Part shown: positions 42,631 to 50,567 of the stretch, one piece after another
How positions within the stretch are numbered: position 1 is the first letter of the stretch
Layout: the number at the start of each line of letters is the position of its first letter
Translations under genes and position numbers: made by a program
NCBI RefSeq assembly: GCF_015711645.1
Contig: NZ_JABTEX010000004.1
Coordinates: 558,001 to 622,000 of the forward strand
Origin: Planomonospora sp. ID82291
GTDB taxonomy: Bacteria > Actinomycetota > Actinomycetes > Streptosporangiales > Streptosporangiaceae
DNA length: 64,000 nucleotides
Direction of reading: 5' to 3'
The notes under the pieces: model-generated
Told to the model about the DNA's origin: nothing
The model's input: only the letters and a program-made list of their open reading frames with translations
The model's database searches: none

Positions 42631-43421
42631 TCCACACCTCCGGCGGAGAATCGGTTCTGCGGCAGCGCGCGCCACAGATCGCGCGCGAAGGGATGGCCGA
42701 GCCCGTCGCCGTCCCCGGTGAAGGCGGAGGCGGACTCGACGGTGACGAGGCGCCCGCCGTTCATCACCGCCACCCGCTCGGCCACGGCCGCCGCCGAGAG
42801 GATGTCGTGGGTGATGAGCAGCACGGCGACCCCCTCCGCGGCGAGCTCGCGCAGGTGCCGGAGCACCTCTGCGACGGCCTCGGCGTGCAGGCCCGGGGTC
42901 GGCTCGTCGGCGATGATCAGCCGTACGGTGTCCCGGACGCTCGTGGCGAACAGCACCCGTCTGAGCATCCCCCCGGACAGCTCGAACGGGTAGAGCCCCG
43001 CCACCTCGTCCGCCAGGTCGTAGCGGGCGAACAACCGGCGTTGCTCCTGCCGCGCCGTCCTCGGATCGAGGCCGATCCGCACCTGCCTGCCGACGGGCAT
43101 CAGCGGATCGAGGTTCGTCACCGACTGCGGGATGTAGGAGATCTCCCGGCCGAGCGTCCGCCGGCGCCTGGCGGCGGTCAGCCGCTCGCCCCGGAAGCGG
43201 ATCTCGCCGGTGACGTCCGCGTTGCGCGGCAGGATGCCGAGGATCGCCTGCGCGAGCAGGGTCTTGCCGGACCCGCTCGCGCCGATGACCGCCAGGACCT
43301 CCCCCTCGCGGACCTCGAGGTCCAGGCCGGCGATGCCGGTGACCGTCCGCGTGCGCAGTCCTCCCGCGTACTGGACGAAACCGACGCCGAGCTCGGAGAC
43401 CGTCAGGATCGGTTCGCTCAT
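42618..43421 (-). CDS. Opp/Nik ABC transporter ATPase (DppD type)
   Basis: ATPase of 267 residues: Walker A GASGSGKTL near 49, signature LSGGMLRRVLFATSV, Walker B LIIADEPTPGLH and H-loop ITHDIL. The D-loop reads PGLH instead of SALD, as in NikD-like subunits. The Cys-rich oligopeptide extension is absent, which also points to a metal-chelate rather than peptide importer. The ATG at 43421 follows the permease by 7 bases. Confidence 0.9.
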   Translation of the reverse strand: MSEPILTVSELGVGFVQYAGGLRTRTVTGIAGLDLEVREGEVLAVIGASGSGKTLLAQAILGILPRNADVTGEIRFRGERLTAARRRRTLGREISYIPQSVTNLDPLMPVGRQVRIGLDPRTARQEQRRLFARYDLADEVAGLYPFELSGGMLRRVLFATSVRDTVRLIIADEPTPGLHAEAVAEVLRHLRELAAEGVAVLLITHDILSAAAVAERVAVMNGGRLVTVESASAFTGDGDGLGHPFARDLWRALPQNRFSAGGVEWHW

Positions 43422-43428
43422 CCGGCCC

Positions 43429-44298
43429 TCACCCGTTCGACGTCGCGGGGTCGAGCACCGTGCGCACCCGGTCGCCGAGCCGCGCGAAGCCGAGCACGAG
43501 CAGCAGGAGCGCGAGGCCGGGGAACACCGCGAGCCACCACATGCCGCTGGAGATGTGCGGCATCCCCTCCGACAGGAGGATGCCGATCGCCGGCGTCTGC
43601 GGTGAGAAGCCGAACCCGAGGAAGGTGAGTGCGGCCTCGTGCAGGATCACGTGCGGGAACATGAGGACGAATCCGACCAGGAGTTGGGGCAGGACGAGCG
43701 GCAGGACGTGCCGGCGGGCGATGAAGAGCGGTGACCTGCCGAGACCGCGGGAGACGAGGATGAACTCCGCGCCGCGGATCTGCTTCACATCGGCCCTGAC
43801 CAGCAGCGCGAGCGACATCCAATGGGTCAGCGCGATGCCCAGGACGATGCCCGGCACCCCACCGCCGACGGTGAAGGCGAGCAGGATCATGAAGATCAGG
43901 TGCGGGATGCCGATGGACAGGTCGATGAGCCAGGAGACGACGCCGTCGACCCGCCTGCCGAGGAGCGCGGCGCAGATGCCGAGCACCGCGGAGACCGCCG
44001 TGCTGATCGCCGCCGTGAGCACGCCGATCCCCAGGGAGAGCGCGAGTCCCTTCACCACTCTCGTGAAGAGGTCCTGGCCGAGGTGATCGGTCCCGAAGGG
44101 GTGCTCCACGCCCGGCGGAGACGACCGCGGCGCGGAGTTCGGCCGCAACGCGGCGTCGTCGAGGAGGAGATGGCCTGCGATGACGCAGACGACCAGGAGC
44201 ACCACGACGGAGAGCGAGACGACGACGTCCCGGCGTGCGCGCAGGCGCGGGCGGGGGCGAGAGCGGGAGTGGAGGCGGGGATCGGGCGGCGCGTTCAT
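43429..44298 (-). CDS. Opp/Nik ABC transporter permease (DppC type)
   Basis: Permease of 289 residues with an Arg-rich N-terminus, a first TM (VVVSLSVVVLLVVCVIAGHLLL), the EHPFGTDHLGQDLFTR box of DppC proteins, further helices and a coupling loop at FILVSRGLGRSPLFIARRHVLP. The ATG overlaps the DppB stop by four bases. Confidence 0.9.
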   Translation of the reverse strand: MNAPPDPRLHSRSRPRPRLRARRDVVVSLSVVVLLVVCVIAGHLLLDDAALRPNSAPRSSPPGVEHPFGTDHLGQDLFTRVVKGLALSLGIGVLTAAISTAVSAVLGICAALLGRRVDGVVSWLIDLSIGIPHLIFMILLAFTVGGGVPGIVLGIALTHWMSLALLVRADVKQIRGAEFILVSRGLGRSPLFIARRHVLPLVLPQLLVGFVLMFPHVILHEAALTFLGFGFSPQTPAIGILLSEGMPHISSGMWWLAVFPGLALLLLVLGFARLGDRVRTVLDPATSNG

Positions 44299-45263
44299 GC
44301 CCTCCTCCGGATCCGCGGGTCGGTCGCGGCGTTGACGACGTCCGCGATCAGGTTCCCGGTGAAGACGAACAGCGCGCTGACCAGCACGATGCCCAGCAGC
44401 AGCGGGACGTCGCCGCCGAGCGCGGCCTCGGTCAGGGTGGAGCCGAGACCGGGGTAGGAGAACACCGTCTCGGCGAGCACCGACCCTCCGAACAGCTCCG
44501 CGAAGTAGGCGAACTGAAGGGTCGTCGCCGGAACCACGGAGTTCCGGAACCCGTGATTTCTGAAGATCTGCGCGGTGGTCTCGCCCCGTGCACGGGCGAA
44601 TGCCACGTAGTCGCTGTTCAAGACGTCCGTCATCTTCTCGCGGGTGTGCATGGCGATGTTCGCGACGCCGACCGCGGACAGGGTGAGCGCCGGCAGCACG
44701 AAATGGTGGAGCCGCTGGGCGAACGTGACGTCCGTCGCCGGGACGCCCTGCGGTCCGGCCAGCCCCACGGGGAACCAGCCGAGCCACACGGAGAACACGA
44801 CGAGGAAGACGATGCCGAGCCAGAAGGTGGGCGTCGCGGACAGGGTGTAGCTGTACCACGAGACGACCCGGTCCGCGAGCCGTCCGCGGTGCATCGCCGC
44901 GGCCACCCCGAGCAGGTATCCGAGCACCCCCGACATCGTCCAGGCGACGCCCATCAGTGCGAGCGACGCGCCGAAGCGGGCGCCCATCACGTCGAGCACG
45001 GGAGCCTTGTAGAGCGTCGAGGTCCCGAAGTCGCCCTGAACCAGGGTTCCGGCCCAGGCGAGGTACTGCTCGACCGGTGAGCGATCCAGGCCCCACTGCT
45101 CGCGGAGCCTCGCCAGCTGCTCGTCGGTGATGTTCACGTCGGCGCCGATGTACGCCTGGACCGGGTCGATCGGCGAGTTGCGGACGAGGACGAAGGCGAG
45201 CACCGACACCCCGATCAGCAGGGTCGCCAGACGCAGGAGCCGCAGCAGCACCAGCCTCGGCAT
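44295..45263 (-). CDS. Opp/Nik ABC transporter permease (DppB type)
   Basis: Permease of 322 residues. After the first TM (LATLLIGVSVLAFVLV) come DPVQAYIG and the LREQWGLDRSPVEQYLAW segment typical of DppB, then five helices and the coupling loop YVAFARARGETTAQIFRNHGFRNS. The ATG at 45263 is chosen over the longer frame, which is a shadow of the binding-protein gene. It follows that gene by 32 bases. Confidence 0.9.
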   Translation of the reverse strand: MPRLVLLRLLRLATLLIGVSVLAFVLVRNSPIDPVQAYIGADVNITDEQLARLREQWGLDRSPVEQYLAWAGTLVQGDFGTSTLYKAPVLDVMGARFGASLALMGVAWTMSGVLGYLLGVAAAMHRGRLADRVVSWYSYTLSATPTFWLGIVFLVVFSVWLGWFPVGLAGPQGVPATDVTFAQRLHHFVLPALTLSAVGVANIAMHTREKMTDVLNSDYVAFARARGETTAQIFRNHGFRNSVVPATTLQFAYFAELFGGSVLAETVFSYPGLGSTLTEAALGGDVPLLLGIVLVSALFVFTGNLIADVVNAATDPRIRRRA

Positions 45264-45295
45264 GACGAGCGCCCTTCCGGTCGGCCGGAGGGTCC

Positions 45296-46969
45296 TCACT
45301 TCTGCCAGCGCCACTGGGTGAGGGTGGTGAACAGCGCCCACTCGTGCCCGTGGCCCTGGATCGGCTGTTCGCCGAGGTGCAGTCCGTCCCGGACGAGGTA
45401 GAGGTGGTCGATCCGGACGAGCCAGATGATCGGCGCGTCGCCGTCCGGCCCGGCGAAGCCGGTCTCGCCGTCCCACTGCGCCCGCTTCCAGTGCGTGTCC
45501 GCCTCGTCCTGGGTGGTCGCGGACAGCGCGCGGTCGAGGTGGCCGTCGACCGTCGGGTTGGAGTACTGCGGCATGTTGTTGTAGCCGGTGTCGATGACCT
45601 TCGACGAGTACATCGAGTACAGCTGGTGCGCGTGGTGGCGTCCGCCGCCCCAGGTCACGGCGTTCGCCTTGCCCTCGAGGTAGATGCCGTCCCACGTGCT
45701 GCCCTTGGTCGTGATCTGGATGCCGAGCGCGCGCGCCTGGTCCGCCACCACCAGCGCGAGGTCGCTGCGGAGCTTGTCGTCCGACGGGTACATCAGGGTG
45801 AACCCGGCCTTGCGCCCGTCCTTCTCCGCGATTCCGTCACCGTCGGAGTCGCTCCAGCCGGCCTCGGCGAGAATGCGCCTGGCGTCGTCGACGCGGCCGT
45901 CCTCGAAGGCCGCCTGCTCGTTGAACCACGGCAGGCCGTCGACGAGGGTGTGGGCCGGGCGGCCGTGGCCCTGCAGCACGATCTCGACGATCCCCTCGCG
46001 GTCGAGGCCGATGTTCAGCGCCCGGCGGATCGCCGGGTCCGCGGTCACGTCGTTGCCGACCGCGACGTCGTTGCCCTGGATCTTGCCCTTGCCGCCGGCC
46101 GGCAGCGTCGGCAGGGACAGGCCGCGGGAGTCGACGGTCGCGAAGCTCTGCAGCGTCATGCCGGCGATCCGCTGGCCGGCGAAGGTCGGGGGGACGTACG
46201 CGATGTCGACGGTCCCGGCCCTGGCGGCGGCGAGGGCCGCGTCCTCACCGAGGAAGAGGAAGGTGAGCTTGGTGAACTGCGGCCGCCGCCCGTACCAGTG
46301 GGGGTTCGCCTTGAGGATGAGCTGCTGTCCCTGCTGGTGGTCGACGACGGTGTACGGGCCGGAGCCGATCGGGTTCTTCGAGTAGTCCGCGCCGTAGTGC
46401 TCGGCGGGCAGGATCGGGATCTCCGAGAGCTGGCTGACGAAGGTCGACCGCGGTTCCTTCAGGTGGAACTCGACGTGGGACCCGTCGGTGGCGGCGATCC
46501 GGTCGACGAACGTCAGGTCGAATCGCGTGCCGTCCTTCTTCAGCGTCTCGTAGGTGAAGACGACGTCCCGGGCGGTGACCGGCTCGCCGTTCGACCAGCG
46601 GGCGTTGTCCCGGAGCGTGAAGCTCCAGGTCTTCGCGTCGTCGCTCACCGAGTACTCCGACGCCAGGTCGCCGACGAAGTCGACGTCCTCATCGACGGTG
46701 AGCAGCGAGCTGTGGATCGGCCGGATCTGCGCGGGCCGGGAGCCCCAGCCCTTCAGCGGGTCGAACTCGCCGCCGGCGATGTCGCCGACGGCGATGACGA
46801 GCTCGGTGCCGCGGCGCTGCGGTCCGCCCGGGGACGACGCGCTCTCGCCGGTCCGGCCCCACCGCGTCGTGACGCCGACGGTCACCCCCACGACCACGAT
46901 GAGCGCCAGCGCGGCGGCGATCCATGCGCGCCCGGCCTTGCGGGGCAGACGTTCCTCAGCTTGAGACAA
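45296..46969 (-). CDS. ABC substrate-binding protein, probable metal-chelate or peptide binder
   Basis: Family-5 extracytoplasmic binding protein of 557 residues: DNARWSNGEPVTARDVVFTYETL near 130, GSGPYTVVDHQQGQQLILKANPHWYG and the C-terminal lobe. The N-terminus has a signal-anchor-like helix (WIAAALALIVVVGVTVGVTT) but no lipobox cysteine, unlike most actinomycete members. The start is a TTG at 46969 with CGAGG 8 bases ahead; no ATG or GTG fits better. It is first of five genes, and 76 bases before it lies a Zur/Fur-like box, which suggests uptake of a metal-chelate, as in Cnt or Nik systems. Confidence 0.87.
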   Translation of the reverse strand: MSQAEERLPRKAGRAWIAAALALIVVVGVTVGVTTRWGRTGESASSPGGPQRRGTELVIAVGDIAGGEFDPLKGWGSRPAQIRPIHSSLLTVDEDVDFVGDLASEYSVSDDAKTWSFTLRDNARWSNGEPVTARDVVFTYETLKKDGTRFDLTFVDRIAATDGSHVEFHLKEPRSTFVSQLSEIPILPAEHYGADYSKNPIGSGPYTVVDHQQGQQLILKANPHWYGRRPQFTKLTFLFLGEDAALAAARAGTVDIAYVPPTFAGQRIAGMTLQSFATVDSRGLSLPTLPAGGKGKIQGNDVAVGNDVTADPAIRRALNIGLDREGIVEIVLQGHGRPAHTLVDGLPWFNEQAAFEDGRVDDARRILAEAGWSDSDGDGIAEKDGRKAGFTLMYPSDDKLRSDLALVVADQARALGIQITTKGSTWDGIYLEGKANAVTWGGGRHHAHQLYSMYSSKVIDTGYNNMPQYSNPTVDGHLDRALSATTQDEADTHWKRAQWDGETGFAGPDGDAPIIWLVRIDHLYLVRDGLHLGEQPIQGHGHEWALFTTLTQWRWQK

Positions 46970-47044
46970 GGGAGTGACCTCGGTTTCTCGCGGTTGTCCG
47001 GGCGGGATCGCTGCCGGTGAACGGGCAACGGCGAGTCACTGTAG

Positions 47045-47059
47045 TGATAATCGTTATCG
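47045..47059. promoter_or_regulatory. Zur/Fur-like box in importer promoter
   Basis: TGATAAT-C-GTTATCG follows the 7-1-7 inverted repeat of Fur-superfamily sites (TGATAAT-N-ATTATCA) with two mismatches, and a third imperfect arm (GTTATTCA) follows to 47066. It is a conspicuously AT-rich island in the 313-base gap 46970-47282, which holds no gene. A short CGCAGTCG tandem lies at about 47098-47122. Confidence 0.6.
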
Positions 47060-47282
47060 TTATTCAAATTGGGCCGACTCCGTGCGGCGGCGGGATCCGC
47101 AGTCGCGCAGTCGCGCAGTCGGGTGGTCGCGGGTGCCGCAGGACGGCGCCACCGTTCGAGGGCGGAGACGGCGGCCCGTCCGGTGGCGCCGGCGAGGAGG
47201 CCGTCACCGTTGCCGCGATCGGGCACGGCGGCCGGGACTCCCGGCGACCGGCGCATCCGCCCGGGCGTGGGATCCTGGGCGG

Positions 47283-47555
47283 ATGGCGGTTGGGTGGTCC
47301 CGGCGGGAGATCCTCGTAGCGCTCAGGAGGCGCCTGCTCCGTGCGGGTGCGGTGACGGACGGGTACGCCGGCGTGGACGTCGTCGCGGAGCCGGACGCCA
47401 TGCTGGTGGTCTTCCGCTGGCGGCGGGATCCGAACACCTACGCCGTCGAGGTCGGCTTTCCGGCGAGGCCCGAGAGTCCGGTGACCGGCGAGCCGTTGGA
47501 CTCGGCGGATCAATGGGCCGCGGACGTCGAGCTTCACCGAGACCTCCGGAGGATG
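47283..47555 (+). pseudogene. 5' part of a gene split by a TnpB element
   Basis: An ATG at 47283 opens a 91-codon segment of an unknown protein (REILVALRRRLLRAGAV, then VVAEPDAMLVVFRWRRDPNTYAVEVGF). At codon 91 it runs into the left end of the mobile element and would continue as nonsense to 47831. Joining codon 91 directly to 48919 restores one frame of about 286 residues, so this is the 5' portion of the same gene. The function is not recognised. Confidence 0.75.
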
Positions 47556-47692
47556 CCCCGGCCTTCAGGCCGGGGAGGAATCCGGACCCCGCCAGGGGCG
47601 GCCCGGCGAAGCCGGGACAGCCCAAAGCACGAAGCGCGCACACGTCCTCCCATTCGCTTACGGATCATGCTGCGTTTCGGTAAGATGAAAAC

Positions 47693-48895
47693 ATGCGCAC
47701 GGCGTACAAGGTGCGGGTCTACCCCACCTCCCACCAGGCGGCGGTGCTCAACCGCACGTTCGGATGCGTACGCCTGGCCTGGAACAAGGTCCTGGCGTGG
47801 CGGCACGCCCGCTACCACACGCAGGGCGTGAAGACCTCCTACGCCGAGACCGACCGGTACCTGACCGCGCTCAAGCGCGAGCCGGAGCACGGGTTCTTGT
47901 CCGAGGTGTCCTCGGTGCCGCTTCAGCAGGCGCTGCGGCACCAGTACACGGCGTTCGTGAACTTCTTCGCCGGGCGCACCCGCTACCCCCGCTACAAGTC
48001 CCGGCACGGCAAGCAGTCGGCCACCTACACCCGTTCGGCGTTCCGCTGGCGCGACGGGCGACTGCACCTGGGCAAGATGGACGGCCCGCTGATGTTCGTG
48101 TGGTCCTGGCCCGACATCGACGTGACCACGCTGAACCCGACCACGGTGACCATCTCCCGCGACCCGGACGGCCGCTGGTACGCCTCCCTGGCGGTCGAGA
48201 CCAACGCCGAGCCGGAGCCGCTGCCCGCCACCGGCCGGGCCGTCGGCGTCGACCTGGGCGTGAAGGACTTCGCCGTCACCAGCGACGGCGAGCGCATCCG
48301 CAACCCGCGTCACCTGGAGCGCAAGGCCCGGAACCTGGCCCGCTACCAGCGCCGCATGGCCCGCAAGCAGCGCGGGTCGAACAACCGCGCCAAGGCCAAG
48401 GCCAAGGTCGCCCGCACGCATGCGAAGGTCCGCGACGCCCGGCGGGATTTCCTGCACAAGGCCGGCACGCGGCTGGTCCGCGACCACGACGTGATCGCGA
48501 TCGAAGACCTCAACGTGCGCGGCATGGTCCGCAACCGGTCCCTGGCCCGCGCCATCTCCGAGTGCGGGTGGGGTGAGTTCCGCCGCCTGCTGGAGTACAA
48601 GTGCGAGCGGTACGGCCGCCGCCTGGTCGTCATCGACCGCTGGCACCCCACGTCCAAGACCTGCAGCGCGTGCGGGCACCTGCTCGCCGGGCTGTCGCTT
48701 TCCACCCGGCACTGGACGTGCCCGACCTGCCGCACCCGGCACGACCGGGACATCAACGCGGCGAAGAACATCCTGGCCGCTGGTCAAGCGGTGTCTGCCT
48801 GTGGAGCTGACGTAAGACATTCCGGGTCCTCCCGGGTGCGGTCGGCGGTGAAGCAGGAAGCCCAGTCCGCGAGGACTGGAATCCCCCGCCTTTAG
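47693..48895 (+). CDS. tnpB: TnpB RNA-guided nuclease
   Basis: Transposon-encoded nuclease of 400 residues, ancestor type of Cas12. The RuvC triad is intact: Asp187 in VGVDLGVKDFA, Glu271 in VIAIEDLNVRG, and Asp351/Asp353 in TRHDRDINAAKNI. The zinc ribbon CSAC...CPTC (Cys324, 327, 343, 346) lies before the third motif, and the N-terminal AYKVRVYPT and NRTFGCVRLAWN segments are typical. The stop codon falls in the loop of the right-end hairpin. Full length and intact residues suggest an active enzyme that uses right-end RNA as guide. Confidence 0.95.
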   Translation: MRTAYKVRVYPTSHQAAVLNRTFGCVRLAWNKVLAWRHARYHTQGVKTSYAETDRYLTALKREPEHGFLSEVSSVPLQQALRHQYTAFVNFFAGRTRYPRYKSRHGKQSATYTRSAFRWRDGRLHLGKMDGPLMFVWSWPDIDVTTLNPTTVTISRDPDGRWYASLAVETNAEPEPLPATGRAVGVDLGVKDFAVTSDGERIRNPRHLERKARNLARYQRRMARKQRGSNNRAKAKAKVARTHAKVRDARRDFLHKAGTRLVRDHDVIAIEDLNVRGMVRNRSLARAISECGWGEFRRLLEYKCERYGRRLVVIDRWHPTSKTCSACGHLLAGLSLSTRHWTCPTCRTRHDRDINAAKNILAAGQAVSACGADVRHSGSSRVRSAVKQEAQSARTGIPRL

Positions 48896-48918
48896 GCGGG
48901 GGAGGAAGTCAACTCATG
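48790..48918 (+). ncRNA. probable omega-RNA (reRNA) of TnpB element
   Basis: In characterised TnpB systems the RNA spanning the end of tnpB and the right end of the element serves as guide scaffold. Here the 3' end of tnpB overlaps a CCAGTCC-GCGA-GGACTGG hairpin (about 48859-48876) and the terminal CCCCCGCC-TTTA-GGCGGGGG hairpin. The guide would come from host sequence immediately after the element (from about 48916 or 48919). Boundaries are inferred. Confidence 0.5.
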
Positions 48919-49506
48919 GAAGAACTCGACACCGGGCTGGTCCACCGGAGCCGCCGCGTGATCCGGGACGGCCGCGTCGTGCTGGACACCCGCGACGCCC
49001 CGGACGTCTGCCCCGCCGGGTTCTCCATCGGCCCGGTCCCGTCCGACGGCGATCCCCCCTTCCCCGGGCCGTCGCGGAGGAGGACCTGGAGGGGTCTCGC
49101 CGCCCTCCGGGGCCGTCACCGGCACCGGTTTCCGCCGGCCGGAGCCGGCCACCGGCTGGCCGAGGCGGGGATGGACGTGACCGTTCCCCGGCGATCGATC
49201 GCCGAGGGCCGGCTCGCCTGCTGGCTGCAGGCCTGCGTCGACGACGACCGCGGGGGACATCCCGTCGGACACGCGGTCGCGTCCTGGGAGGACGAGCGGC
49301 GCACCACCGCCCGGCTCGACCTCGTGCGCATCCGGCCCGGCGTCCCGCCGGAGGTGCGCGGCGCACTGGTGCGTCTCGCGGTCCGCACGGTGACCGAGGA
49401 CGGCGCTTCGCGCACGGTCACCGCGATCGACGTGCCCGAACTCCACGGACTGGGGTTCCGGCCCGGGCCCGGCGGCCTCCTGCGGGACGGCCGCGAGCAC
49501 GGGTAG
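48919..49506 (+). pseudogene. 3' part of the gene split by the TnpB element
   Basis: About 195 codons that continue the frame of 47283-47555 once the insert is removed. An ATG at 48916 (shared by element and host) could allow a truncated product. The segment has LVHRSRRVIRDGRVVLD and ends in an acetyltransferase-like AVRTVTEDGASRTVTAIDV...LHGLGFRPG stretch, but I do not assign a family. The change is probably loss of function. Confidence 0.65.
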
Positions 49507-49542
49507 GCCGGACGCCCGGCGTCGCAGGCGATCAGGCGGGCG

Positions 49543-50178
49543 TCATCCGGCGTGGGCCAGGCGTTCGGCCCGGGCTTTCATCCCCAGCAGCATCTTGCGC
49601 TCCATCACCAGGCTGCCCGGCTCCATGACCATCATGGTGACCAGCCGCCCGAGCGGGCCGGAGTCCGGGGCCGCGATCCGGTTGCGGCTGATCAGCCTCG
49701 TCGCCCGGCCTTCGGGGTGGAGGACGAAGGCCCACACCCAGTTGCCGTCCTCGGACCGGAACACCAGCGCCCGTTCCGGATCCACGATCTCCGCGCGCAT
49801 CCGCGGCCCGGTCGTCCCCAGCGGAAGGAGGTCGCCGGCCCGGAGGTCCTGGAACTGCGGCAGGATCTCGTCGGCGCTGTGCATGTCCAGGCCGAAGAGG
49901 TTCTCGATCCAGTCGTAGGTGTAGGCGCCGCCGCGCCCGCTGCCCATCTGCACCAGCCACGGCCAGATCGCGCCGGGCGGCGCGTCGACGGTGACGGCGC
50001 GGGTGGCGATCAGGCCGGGAGCGGGCAGCAGGTCGTCCCCGGGCAGCGCCTCCCGCGCCTCCTCGGGGGTGGCTCCCCAGGTCAGGCACCATCGGCGCAG
50101 CAGCAGCGGGTAGAGCGCCGCGGCGATGCCGGCGGTGAGCAACCCGGCCCGGACGGACGACCTCAACACGTTGTCCAT
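49543..50178 (-). CDS. SRPBCC family protein
   Basis: Protein of 211 residues with a START/polyketide-cyclase-like fold: APGLIATRAVTVDAPPGAIWPWLVQMGSGRGGAYTYDWIENL, then the strand pair MRAEIVDPERALVFRSEDGNWVWAFVLHP and a final helix with LVMERKMLLGMKARAERL. An N-terminal hydrophobic stretch (AGLLTAGIAAALYPLLLRRW) may anchor it to the membrane. Such proteins bind lipids or hydrophobic ligands; no catalytic residue can be named. It follows a 51-codon gene by 7 bases. Confidence 0.82.
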   Translation of the reverse strand: MDNVLRSSVRAGLLTAGIAAALYPLLLRRWCLTWGATPEEAREALPGDDLLPAPGLIATRAVTVDAPPGAIWPWLVQMGSGRGGAYTYDWIENLFGLDMHSADEILPQFQDLRAGDLLPLGTTGPRMRAEIVDPERALVFRSEDGNWVWAFVLHPEGRATRLISRNRIAAPDSGPLGRLVTMMVMEPGSLVMERKMLLGMKARAERLAHAG

Positions 50179-50185
50179 CCCGGCC

Positions 50186-50341
50186 TCAGAGGGGTGCGCC
50201 CGCTCGGGAGCCCTCGGGTGCGCCGGTCAGCGTCTCGACCAGGTTCGTGAGGCGGGCGAGGCGGATCTCCAGTTCGTGGATGCGTGCCTCCAGGACGGCC
50301 GTGGACGGGGGCTGGTAGGTCAGGGCGATCTGGCGGGCCAT
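50186..50341 (-). CDS. small coiled-coil protein (51 aa)
   Basis: A 51-codon gene missed by length filters. GAGGAGC lies 5 bases before its ATG and its product has a clear amphipathic heptad stretch (STAVLEARIHELEIRLARLTNLVETL), so it is probably real and oligomeric. It stands 7 bases ahead of the SRPBCC gene on the same strand and divergent from the universal stress protein across a gap with DevR-like palindromes. The function is unknown. Confidence 0.6.
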   Translation of the reverse strand: MARQIALTYQPPSTAVLEARIHELEIRLARLTNLVETLTGAPEGSRAGAPL

Positions 50342-50467
50342 CTCTGCTCCTCTTCTCCGGTCGGGGCGGCGCCGGGACGCGGGGTGCGCGTCCGGAGCGG
50401 TCCCGTCGTCGCGTGCGGACGGGTCGTCCGTGCCTCCAGTGTCGGCGCCGGCCGGACCGCCGGCTAC

Positions 50468-50502
50468 GGCCGATGGGCCCGCGGTCATGGGCCGACCGGC
50501 CC
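50468..50502. promoter_or_regulatory. paired palindromes resembling DevR/DosR boxes
   Basis: GGCC-GATG-GGCC (50468-50479) and GGGCC-GACC-GGCCC (50489-50502) are two GC palindromes 21 bases apart in phase, between the small coiled-coil gene and the stress-protein gene. DevR/DosR sites are similar palindromes that often occur in pairs before usp genes. Confidence 0.42.
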
Positions 50503-50567
50503 TGGTCGCCGGGTGAGGGGAGAGCTGTGATGGGGGAGAACCCAAGGAAGGGTAAAGGAGGAAGGCC

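Larger units (their letters stand above)
47556..48918 (+). mobile_element. IS605/IS1341-type element carrying tnpB only
   Basis: 1,363-base insertion. The left end starts with the hairpin CCCCGGCC-TTCA-GGCCGGGG (47556-47575) and the right end has CCCCCGCC-TTTA-GGCGGGGG (about 48885-48904) followed by AGGAAGTCAACTC. The host gene reads through precisely when the insert is removed, and only an ATG is shared by the two junctions, so the ends could also be 47553 and 48915. There is no target duplication beyond that and no TnpA gene, so it is a tnpB-only derivative mobilised in trans, if at all. Confidence 0.85.

Noticed and set aside
46974-47831. Single 285-codon gene reading into the mobile element
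   Set aside because: Only 47283-47555 is host sequence; the rest is read-through of the element's left end and an out-of-frame tnpB start.
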